64,000 bases of DNA, taken from contig JAUJNZ010000002.1 of the NCBI GenBank assembly GCA_030447905.1, positions 8,261 through 72,260 on the forward strand, in the 5' to 3' direction. The position numbers were made by a program, and so were the translations under genes. The notes beneath the pieces are model-generated. The model saw only the letters and a program-made list of their open reading frames with translations, did no database searches and had not been told where the DNA came from. This DNA is from Thermoleophilaceae bacterium (GTDB lineage Bacteria; Actinomycetota; Thermoleophilia; Solirubrobacterales; Thermoleophilaceae). Numbering within the stretch: the first letter of the stretch is position 1; every line of letters starts with the position of its first letter. Shown piece after piece: positions 34,437 through 41,464 of the stretch.

Positions 34437-35740
34437 TGGCGCCGCCGGGTGCGGCCGGCAACGGGCTGCTTACCTCGGAGCGCCAGACCGAGATGCTGCG
34501 CTTCGCCACCGCGGGATCGGTCGACGACGGGAAGTCGACGTTGATCGGGCGACTGCTCTACGACACCAAGGAGCTGTTCGAGGATCAGCTCGAGGCCGTG
34601 GAGCGCACCAGCGCGCAGCGCGGTGACAGCTACGTGGACCTCGCGCTGCTCACCGACGGCCTGCGCGCCGAGCGCGAGCAGGGGATCACCATCGACGTCG
34701 CCTACCGCTACTTCGCGACCCCTCGGCGCAAGTTCGTGATCGCCGACACCCCGGGGCACATCCAGTACACGCGCAACATGGTCACCGGGGCGTCGACCGC
34801 CGACCTCTCGATCGTGCTGATCGACGCGCGCAAGGGAGTCGTCGAGCAGTCGCGCCGCCACGCGTTCCTCTCGTCGCTGCTGCGGATCCCCCACCTCGTG
34901 GTGGCCGTCAACAAGATGGACCTCGTCGACTACGACGAGGCGGTCTACGAGCGCATCGCCGAGGACTTCTCGAGCTGGGCCTCGAAGCTCGAGGCGACCG
35001 ACATCACCTTCACCCCGATCTCCGCCCTGCACGGCGACAACCTCGTCGAGCGCTCGGCCAACATGCCCTGGTACCAGGGGCCGTCGCTGCTCTATCACCT
35101 CGAGCACGTCCACATCGCCTCGGACCGAAACCTGATCGACAACCGCTTCCCCCGTGCAGTGGGTGGTGCGCCCGATGGACGACGAGCACCACGACTACCG
35201 CGGCTACGCGGGCCAGGTCGCGAGCGGGGTGTTCAAGCCGGGGGACGAGGTGGTCGTGCTGCCGTCGGGGAAGGTGACGCGGGTCAAGCGCATCGACACC
35301 TACGACGGCCCGGTCGAGGAGGCCTTCTCCCCGCTGTCGGTGACCATGCTGCTCGAGGACGATGTCGACATCTCGCGCGGCGACTTCATCTGCCGCCCTC
35401 ACAACCAGCCGGGGAGGCGCGCGAGTTCGAGGCGATGGTGTGCTGGATGACCGACCACCCGCTGCGCGAGGGCGCGCGCTATGCGATCAAGCACACGAGC
35501 CGGACCGCGCGGGCGGTGGTCGATGAGGTGCGCTACCGGTTGGACGTGAACACGCTGCACCGCGACGAGGAGGCCGGCGGCCTGGACCTCAACGAGATCG
35601 GGCGGCTGCGGTTGCGGACAAGCGCGCCGCTGCACCTCGATGAGTACCGGCGCAACCGGGCTACGGGCGGGTTCATCCTCATCGACGAGGGGACCAACGA
35701 CACGGTGGGCGCGGGGATGGTGCTGGGGACGGAGGGGTGA
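34436..35740 (+). CDS. cysN: sulfate adenylyltransferase subunit 1 (two compensating one-base indels)
   Basis: The GTPase part has TAGSVDDGKSTLIGRLL (G1) near residue 26, the DTPGH G3 box, NKMD (G4) and a switch II region, as in elongation-factor-like CysN. The frame shifts at the C run 35149-35153, where one C seems extra: RFP is followed in frame +1 by VQWVVRPMDDEHHDYRGYAG. It shifts back near 35408-35414 before EFEAMVCWM. With both corrected the protein is about 434 residues, normal for CysN. It hydrolyses GTP to drive APS formation. The paired shifts suggest sequence error or paired mutation, since the middle region keeps family similarity. Confidence 0.88.
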   Translation: MAPPGAAGNGLLTSERQTEMLRFATAGSVDDGKSTLIGRLLYDTKELFEDQLEAVERTSAQRGDSYVDLALLTDGLRAEREQGITIDVAYRYFATPRRKFVIADTPGHIQYTRNMVTGASTADLSIVLIDARKGVVEQSRRHAFLSSLLRIPHLVVAVNKMDLVDYDEAVYERIAEDFSSWASKLEATDITFTPISALHGDNLVERSANMPWYQGPSLLYHLEHVHIASDRNLIDNRFPRAVGGAPDGRRAPRLPRLRGPGRERGVQAGGRGGRAAVGEGDAGQAHRHLRRPGRGGLLPAVGDHAARGRCRHLARRLHLPPSQPAGEAREFEAMVCWMTDHPLREGARYAIKHTSRTARAVVDEVRYRLDVNTLHRDEEAGGLDLNEIGRLRLRTSAPLHLDEYRRNRATGGFILIDEGTNDTVGAGMVLGTEG

Positions 35741-36401
35741 GGTCGGAGGCGGCGGGTGCCTCGGGCGCCGCGGGCGCGGAGCGCGCACGCAGCCCGGACG
35801 TCACCTGGCACCGCGGCGAGCTGACGCGCGAGCGGCGCTGGGCCGCGCTTGGCGACGGTGCCAGCGGTGCGACCGTCTGGTTCACCGGCCTGTCGGCTCG
35901 GGCAAGTCGACGATCGCGGCTGCGCTCGAGGCACGGCTCGTGGCCTCCGGCCGCCCCGCCTACCTGCTCGACGGCGACAACCTGCGCCACGGTCTGAACG
36001 GCGACCTCGGCTTCGATCCGGCGGCGCGCGACGAGAACGTGCGGCGCACGGGCGAGGTCGCGCGGCTGTTCGCGGACGCGGGGCTGGTGGCGGTGGTGAG
36101 CCTGGTATCGCCATACCGCGCCGCGAGGGACGCGGTGCGGGCGCTGCACGAGGCGGACGGGCTGGCGTTCGTCGAGGTGTGGGTGTCGACCTCGCCAGAG
36201 GAGTGCGCGCGGAGGGACCCGAAGGGGCTGTGGGCGCGGGCGGCGCGGGGGGAGCTGAGCGGGTTGACCGGGGTCGATGCGCCGTACGAGGCGCCGGCGC
36301 GGGCGGATGTCGAGCTGCCGGGCGACGTGGGTGTGGAGGGGGCGGTCGAGGAGGTGCGCGCGGTCCTTCACGCCTCCGCGACCGACTCGGCACGTATATG
36401 A
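35737..36401 (+). CDS. cysC: adenylyl-sulfate kinase (one-base gap in the P-loop)
   Basis: From GTG 35737 (overlapping the cysN stop) the protein runs VTWHRGELTRERRWAALG, then TVWFTGL; after a missing G near 35895-35897 it continues GSGKSTIAAALEARL in the next frame. It then has YLLDGDNLRHGLNGDLGF, ENVRRTGEVA, SLVSPYRAARD and RDPKGLWARA, all APS kinase motifs. The missing base falls inside the Walker A loop (expected SGSGKST). The repaired length is about 221 residues. It phosphorylates APS to PAPS for sulfation or reduction. Confidence 0.85.
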
Positions 36402-36412
36402 TACTTTCATAT
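36396..36412. promoter_or_regulatory. perfect inverted repeat before the RHH antitoxin gene
   Basis: ATATGA and TCATAT are separated by five bases (TACTT), ending 5 bp before the antitoxin ATG. It is AT-rich against a GC-rich background and overlaps the cysC stop codon. This fits an operator for the ribbon-helix-helix protein encoded downstream. Confidence 0.5.
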
Positions 36413-36417
36413 CCCCT

Positions 36418-36651
36418 ATGAGCAAGCTCCTCTCCGTATCGTTGCCCGACGAGCTCAGCGAGCGCACCGACGAACTGGCCGCAGCCCAGGGTCGAAACCG
36501 CAGCGAGATAGTGCGCGATGCGCTGCGCGGCTACCTGTGGCGCGAACGGTGGGCCATGGCCACGCGCGAGGCCAGGGCATCGGCGGAGCACGAGGGGATC
36601 GGGCCCGAGGACACCGAGCAGCTCGTCGACGAGACCAGGCAGGCCGGCTGA
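36418..36651 (+). CDS. ribbon-helix-helix (CopG-type) antitoxin
   Basis: The 77-residue protein begins MSKLLSVSLPDELSERTDEL and has GRNRSEIVRDALRGYL, a clear ribbon-helix-helix fold. The C-terminal, acidic half should bind the toxin. It starts 16 bp after cysC and is followed with a 4-bp overlap by a PIN-domain gene. An inverted repeat upstream is the likely autoregulatory site. Confidence 0.85.
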   Translation: MSKLLSVSLPDELSERTDELAAAQGRNRSEIVRDALRGYLWRERWAMATREARASAEHEGIGPEDTEQLVDETRQAG

Positions 36652-37055
36652 GGGTCGCGGTCGATACGAACGTCGTGGTCTCGGCCGTGATCGCCGACGG
36701 GCCACCGCGCCGAGCGCTCGAAGTCATCGCCAGCGGAGCCTCCGACCTCGTACTACCTGAGCCGGTCGCGGTCGAGCTGCGGCGCGTTCTCGGCCGCAAG
36801 CTTGCACTCGACGACTCGTCGATCGACGCCATCCTGGCGCTCCTGAAGGAGCTCGCGGTCGAGGTCGCGAGGGTGCCCGATCAGGTCGAGGCAATCAGCG
36901 GCGATCCCGATGACGACCGCATCCTCGCCGCGGCGATCTCGGGGGGCGCGGAGATCCTGATCAGTGGCGACACAAGGCATCTGCTCCCGCTGGGCCAGCA
37001 TCGGTCCACGCGAGTGGTCAAGCCGCAGGCGTTCGTAGCGGAGATCGCTCGTTGA
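36648..37055 (+). CDS. PIN-domain toxin (PIN_3 type), probable CTG start
   Basis: The 135-residue protein matches the PIN toxin family: VAVDTNVVVSAV at the N-terminus (first Asp), LVLPEPVAVELRRVL (Glu), DPDDDRILAAA and ISGDTRHLL (further acids). Similarity starts at R-V-A-V-D-T-N, so translation should start at the codon just before it. That codon is CTG, arranged as CTGA over the antitoxin stop, where ATGA or GTGA would be usual. It would cleave RNA unless bound by the antitoxin. Confidence 0.8.
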   Translation: MRVAVDTNVVVSAVIADGPPRRALEVIASGASDLVLPEPVAVELRRVLGRKLALDDSSIDAILALLKELAVEVARVPDQVEAISGDPDDDRILAAAISGGAEILISGDTRHLLPLGQHRSTRVVKPQAFVAEIAR

Positions 37056-37071
37056 TCGTGCGGGCGTCGGG

Positions 37072-37690
37072 ATGACCGCGAGCGAGGTCGACGCGGCGAC
37101 CGAGCCTGCGCGCTGGTTGCTCGAGGCGGGCACGGGCGGGATCGACCTGACCCAGACGCACGCGCTGGCCAGGGCGGTGGTGCGCGAAGCGGCCGAGCGC
37201 TGGCCTCACTGGTGGCACGCCGAGCTGTTCGGTCCGCCACATCGCGAGGCCGATCTAGCGCTCCTCGAGGCGCTCACGAGGGCCTGAGGCGCCTGAGGCT
37301 GCTCCGAAGACGAGGCCGGAAGCTGCATGCGACCGAACGGGGCCGCAAGCTCTGCGGGGACCTGGGAACGCTTCTCGCGGTGCTCGCCGAGGAGGATCTC
37401 GGCGCGGGCGATGCCTTCCTCGAGGAGGTCGCCAGGGCGGTGACCGACGCACTCGCCGACGACTCTCGCAGCCACGACGAGCTGACCGCCGCAGGGACCG
37501 CTCGGGTCGGCCGCGGCGCCTGGCGTGACCCACACGGACGGCCGCCGGCCGAGAGGGACATCTCCTGGGTCGTCGCCGATGTGCTCCGCCGGGGCGAGGC
37601 CTATGGCCTCATCGAGCGACTCCCCGCTCCGGATAGGCGCGGGCTTCTTAGTCGGGAGATCGTCCTGAGCGAAGCCGGGCGTCCTCGGCG
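37072..37690 (+). pseudogene. winged-helix-like gene with frameshift, associated with pRiA4b ORF-3 type genes
   Basis: The first 71 codons read LTQTHALARAVVREAAERW, HWWHAELFGPPHREADLALLEAL and then stop. In the next frame the sequence continues GLRRLRLLRRRGRKLHATERG and on to DISWVVADVLRRGEAYGLIE. One missing G near 37279-37282 explains the break. This segment resembles the winged-helix-like part found with IS1096-passenger/pRiA4b ORF-3 family proteins. It may be a decayed gene or a sequence error. The 3' boundary is approximate. Confidence 0.5.
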
Positions 37691-37719
37691 CCCGTCGGCG
37701 AGAATCGCCCCGCATGGCC

Positions 37720-38133
37720 ATGCTCGTCTTCGACGCCGAGCTGCTCAACGGGCGCGGCGTGCGCGCGGCCTTGGCCGTCGGCGCAACCAGCCGCTGACCG
37801 CGCCGCACGATGCGATCCAGCCGGCCTTCGGCTGGTACGACGACCATCTCTACTCCTTCTGGCTCGACGGGGTCTTCTGGGGCGACCGAGAGCTCGAGCT
37901 GACCACGCCCGACGCTCCAGACGAGGCCGCGCGAACCGCGGACGCACCCCTCGCCCCAGCTCGGCCTCGCGGTCGGCGACAGGCTCGCCTACGTGTTCGA
38001 CTTCGGCGACGAGTGGCGCGTCTTGCTCGCGCTCCGCGAGTCGACCGAGCCCGACGGCGGCGACTACCCGCGCGTGCTCGAACGGGAAGGGAACGCTCCC
38101 TCGGGACACCGTCCCGGTCGGCACGCTCTCTAG
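37720..38133 (+). pseudogene. plasmid pRiA4b ORF-3-like gene, frameshifted
   Basis: Three pieces in alternating frames reconstruct a family member: MLVFDAELLNGRGVRAALAV, then QPLTAPHDAIQPAFGWYDD and FWLDGVFWGDRELEL, then LGLAVGDRLAYVFDFGDEW. The FDFGDEWRV motif is diagnostic for the IS1096-passenger/pRiA4b ORF-3 family of unknown function. Frame changes lie near 37788 and 37950. The last ten residues before TAG do not look like the family. Confidence 0.5.
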
Positions 38134-38166
38134 CATTCGAAGGGCAAGCGGCTTGGAGCGGCTTCG

Positions 38167-38418
38167 GTGAACGAGTATGTAGTGGTGTTCGAGCGCGCCG
38201 AAGACGGTGGCTGGGGCGCGTACCTTCCTGATCTGCCGGGCGTCGTGGCGCTCGGAGCTACCCGCGAGGAGGTCGCTGTGCGCATCCAGGAGGCGGTCGA
38301 CGCCTACTCTCGTGAGGTCTCCGCGCTCGGTCAGGCGCCTCCCGTCGCCGGTTGCGGCAACGGGGACGATCGAAGCGGCTTGACGGCGAGACGCCTGCCG
38401 TCTCGGGTGCAACTGTAG
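38167..38418 (+). CDS. HicB-like antitoxin, C-terminus probably frameshifted
   Basis: The protein starts MNEYVVVFERAEDGGWGAYLPDLPGVVALGATREEV, a standard HicB partial RNase H fold. After QAPPVA the reading does not fit the family. A different frame from about 38340 would end PSPVAATGTIEAA, the usual HicB tail, so one base is probably extra there. No hicA gene is adjacent, so this is an orphan or the partner is lost. Confidence 0.65.
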   Translation: MNEYVVVFERAEDGGWGAYLPDLPGVVALGATREEVAVRIQEAVDAYSREVSALGQAPPVAGCGNGDDRSGLTARRLPSRVQL

Positions 38419-38450
38419 GGCGACGCTCGCGCTCCTCGCGGAGGCTGTCG

Positions 38451-38666
38451 CAACGCGATCCAAAGAGATTGTGGGCGAGGCAGCGGAGCGGCGAGCTGAG
38501 CGGGCTGACGGGGGTTGACGCGCCCTACGAGGGGCCCGCGCGGGCGGAGCTCGAGCTACCCGGCGACCTCGGCGTCGCCGACGCGGTCGAGACCATCGTA
38601 CGTGCGCTTGCGGACCGTCGCCGCGAGCATGCGCCGACGGCCACCGAGAGGGTCGATCAGACTTGA
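38451..38666 (+). pseudogene. cysC 3' fragment (second copy of the APS kinase C-terminus)
   Basis: The frame encodes QRDPKRLWARQRSGELSGLTG, then VDAPYEGPARAELELPGDLG and VADAVETIVRALADRR. It matches residues near the C-terminus of the complete cysC at 36.2 kb almost position by position (RDPKGLWAR, GELSGLTGVDAPYEAPARAD). Everything before RDPK, including the P-loop, is missing. It marks the far side of the TA-rich insert that follows the intact cysC. Confidence 0.8.
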
Positions 38667-38787
38667 CTCACCCGCACGGACTCCATCGCTGAGGAAGCCA
38701 AGTGGACGGTGTTGCCCTCCGTCCCGGCTCTGACCGGAAGTGGGAGCCCGGTTCGCACCCGGTCGACGGTACGCGGCGGGGTTGCGG

Positions 38788-39208
38788 TCATAGTGCGGGC
38801 GCGACGGAGCATCCCACGTCGGCCCCGGCACGGGCAAGGTCCGCGTCCCAAGTAACGAGCGTCGTATCCCCACCGAGGGCGAGCGCGCTGGCGAGGTGGA
38901 CCGCGTCGTAGCCGCGCAGCCCGAGCTTCTCCGCGAGCTCTCCGGCTTGCCGCGCGAGAGCTGCATCGACGCCGACCATCACGAGCTCGCCATGCGTGGC
39001 CTCGAAGTACTCGAGAGAGCTGCTGTGTGCGCCGGCCGTGAGACGGCCGGCGCGTCGCGCCGCGGCGAGCGCAGCCCCTGCCTTCGGGGTAGGACAGGAC
39101 GCTGGACGCTGCCGGGTGTCGCGTCTCCCGGAGCTCGGCCGCAAGCACCGAGCCGCGTTCGGTCACCACGAGCTTCACGAGTGCCGAGGTGTCGAAGTAG
39201 AGGGTCAG
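38788..39208 (-). pseudogene. PIN-domain toxin gene with one-base insertion
   Basis: The N-terminal part reads LTLYFDTSALVKLVVTERG and on to SVLSYPE. The rest, in the next frame, reads ALAAARRAGRLTAGAHSS and ends GYDAVHLASALALGGD with VTWDADLARA, a normal PIN C-terminus. One extra base near 39082-39088 separates them. As with the 36.6-kb PIN gene, the first codon is CTG, overlapping the antitoxin stop as CTGA. It may be inactive or the indel may be an error. Confidence 0.65.
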
Positions 39209-39480
39209 CGGCGCTGCTCGGAGACCAGGTCGGAGACCGAGCCCCGCGGTTCGACGCGTGGCCGGCGGGCAGTTCGCGGCCTAGCCGGCCGTGTGACGAG
39301 ACCTCGCCGGACGAGCTCGTCCAGCGGATCGTCGCGGTCGATCGACGAGAGCCTGGCGATCGGCCTCCCGCGCCGGGTAACGACGATCTCGGCGCCCTCC
39401 TCGACGCGATCCAGGTGCTCGCTGAGCCGGTCGTGGAGCTCTCGAACCCCCACCTCGATATCTGAGCTAGGTAGCGTCAT
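39205..39480 (-). CDS. Phd/YefM-type antitoxin
   Basis: The 91-residue protein has VGVRELHDRLSEHLDRVEEG and EIVVTRRGRPIARL, the Phd/YefM DNA-binding fold. A basic, proline-rich C-terminal half (RPARPRTARRPRVEPRGSV) is longer than usual. It starts at ATG 39480 and overlaps the PIN gene by 4 bp, forming a VapBC-like pair. Confidence 0.8.
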   Translation of the reverse strand: MTLPSSDIEVGVRELHDRLSEHLDRVEEGAEIVVTRRGRPIARLSSIDRDDPLDELVRRGLVTRPARPRTARRPRVEPRGSVSDLVSEQRR

Positions 39481-39963
39481 GACGGCGACCCTAGCGGCTA
39501 CATCCGCCGTCTGGCTCGTCGCGCGGAGTGAGAGCGCGGGCCGAGCAGTCCTCCGAACCCGGAGGGTCGGGGTCGGGGCTTGGTGAGCTGCTCAACTGGC
39601 TAAGCGCCTCGTTGCGAGCGGCGCTCTACAAGCGTGTTGCCGCTGGATCGTGGGGCACCGATCGTCGGCGGGCAGTTGTGCGGTAAGTCGCCGCATCCAC
39701 CGCCCAAGCGAAGGGGGCGCCGAGGTCGAGGGTCGCCTCAGCCCGCAAGGCGCTGACAAGCGAGCGCTCAACCTGTCGATCGCCGGCGACCGCGCTCGCC
39801 GTCGAGCTCCCCCTCTACCCGCAACCCTCGGACTTCGACGGTCTCCACGCGCTGATCGACGTCGCCACGTTAGCGCCGCGAGATCGATCGACTGACCCGC
39901 GGTCTGGCCGCGACGGTCGCCGCCGGCCTTGTCGCAATTCACGCGAGGCGGGAGCGCGCTGGC
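39481..39963. other. intergenic region with no recognisable gene
   Basis: I see no frame here with a family-like protein, no RNA gene and no clear repeat. Short open frames on both strands look like chance in GC-rich DNA. A stretch at about 39803-39870 translates to a plausible but unidentified fragment (PQPSDFDGLHALIDVA), possibly gene debris. Confidence 0.5.
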
Positions 39964-40350
39964 TCAGCGCGCTACAGGGGCGTGTCGATTAGAGAGGTCA
40001 GTCCGTTGCGGCCTACGCCCACTCGCCTGGGTGCGAGCTGACCTCCTCCACGCCCCGTAACGCAACCGCAGGCGAAGGGTTTCGAAGTCGATCACTCCCT
40101 CGCCGACTGCGATCACGTCATTGAGCCAGCGATAGCGGTCGTCGTCGGTCTCGAACGTCGCGGGGGAGACAATGGCGCGGAGGTTCGGCGAGCCCTCAAT
40201 GGGACGGCTGTATCCGGTCAGGTAAAAGAGAACGCGGGCCCCATCGTCGGTCTCGATCACTCCATGGGCATCCGGCACGAGCACGCCATCCTCGCGCCTA
40301 TGAGGATGGTTCGACCATCGCACGGAGCCATCGATGCGGTCGCCGGCCAC
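39964..40350 (-). CDS. DUF3237-like protein, N-terminus short
   Basis: The 128-residue frame contains GSVRWSNHPHRREDGVLVPD, VIETDDGARVLFYLTGYS and DDDRYRWLNDVIAVGEGVID, the conserved core of DUF3237-type beta-barrel proteins. The N-terminal strand normally found before GDRIDGSVRW is missing or very short, so the gene may be truncated at its 5' end. The GTG at 40350 is the best visible start. Function is unknown. Confidence 0.6.
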   Translation of the reverse strand: MAGDRIDGSVRWSNHPHRREDGVLVPDAHGVIETDDGARVLFYLTGYSRPIEGSPNLRAIVSPATFETDDDRYRWLNDVIAVGEGVIDFETLRLRLRYGAWRRSARTQASGRRPQRTDLSNRHAPVAR

Positions 40351-40701
40351 TCGCCCGCCGCCGTCCCCGTAGCCCTTCCCTCTCGCTCGCCATATGGCGC
40401 CATCACGAAGAAGCCGCCCGCTTAGTCGAGCTCCATCTCATACAGTGGCTCGAGCTGCATGGCATCGGTCAGGTTGGCAGGCGCGCGACCATGACGCCGT
40501 CAGGGCCGGCCGAGCACAGCGCGCCGGATGGCGAAGCAGCCTTACGCCCGAGGAAGAGAGGTCCGGGGACGAAAAGGGGCTCGATTGCCGTCGACTGACC
40601 TCCCGGGTGGACCCCGCCGAGTCCCGGAACGACGAGGACTCCGCCGTAGCGGGGCCCTTTGACCGTCCTCGTGCACCAACCGCGCTTGTCTCTTACGCCG
40701 T
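40351..40701. other. intergenic region with nothing identified
   Basis: This 351-bp stretch lies between the 5' end of the DUF3237-like gene and the 3' end of the secreted Cys-repeat gene. Open frames on either strand lack family resemblance, and I see no structured RNA or terminator. Confidence 0.45.
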
Positions 40702-41205
40702 CTAGGCCCGAGCGTTCTGCGAGACACAGCGCCCGAAGGCGTTGCGGCCCTGTCCGGAGCGCGGCGGGTACTTGGCCCTGAAGGCCTCAGCACCGACGGT
40801 CTCGCGCTCGCCGTCGCACTTCGCGGCGGCGTTGTGACGGCGCTCGCGCGCCTCGGCGTCACGCTGATCGAAGCGCGCCTTGTTCTCGCTGGCTCGCGTA
40901 GCGACACACCGGCCAAAGGCGCCGTCCCTCTTGGGGACGCCACTGCACTGCTCAACGGCGAGGCTGCGGGCGCGGTGGCGCTCGTTGTGCTCGTCGCGGG
41001 CCGCGGCGCTCACGCACTTCCCGTAGGCATTGGCTCCGAACTGGGCGCGGAAGGCCTCGCGCTCGGGCGGCGTGTCGCCGCGGAGCGCGCTGCACTGCGC
41101 CTTGGCATTGCGGAAGTCGGCGTTGTTGGGCTGAGGGTCAGCCTGCGCAGCGGTCGGTATGGCGAGGGCCATGATGAGGCCGACCGGGATGAGCAGTCGC
41201 TTCAT
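40702..41205 (-). CDS. secreted protein with three imperfect Cys-containing repeats
   Basis: The 167-residue protein has a signal peptide (MKRLLIPVGLIMALAIPTAAQA, cleavage likely after AQA). Three repeats each have an A-x-x-x-C helix and end in a short G-[KR]-C-V motif: KAQCSAL...GANAYGKCVS, VEQCSG...GAFGRCVA and AAKCDGE...GRNAFGRCVS. Arg, Ala and Glu are abundant between. Each repeat offers one Cys pair. I do not recognise a characterised family. It is exported and monocistronic. Confidence 0.75.
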   Translation of the reverse strand: MKRLLIPVGLIMALAIPTAAQADPQPNNADFRNAKAQCSALRGDTPPEREAFRAQFGANAYGKCVSAAARDEHNERHRARSLAVEQCSGVPKRDGAFGRCVATRASENKARFDQRDAEARERRHNAAAKCDGERETVGAEAFRAKYPPRSGQGRNAFGRCVSQNARA

Positions 41206-41464
41206 AAGAAAAACTCCCTTGAGGGGTTGAGTGTCGCGGTTCGAGCGGTAAGAACCGTTCGAGGCCTGAGAGTTGCGGTGAGCCTCTTGTCGGCGACATC
41301 GGGTGCGACCTTTATCGAAGCCGCTAGAAGTTGCCCGACTGACGCCCCTGTAGGCCCTGGGCCGCTCTCATCAGCTCCGAGCGCGCGCGAGGGGCCTCGT
41401 ACAGACGTCCAGCGACCGACGACCCACGCTGGCACCGCGGCTACGCTGGGAGAGGTAAAGAGGC

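Noticed and set aside
35149-35414. Programmed ribosomal frameshifting in cysN
   Set aside because: Two opposite shifts bracket a 260-bp segment that keeps normal CysN similarity. No slippery heptamer with a downstream structure is evident, and similar indels hit neighbours, so error or mutation is simpler.
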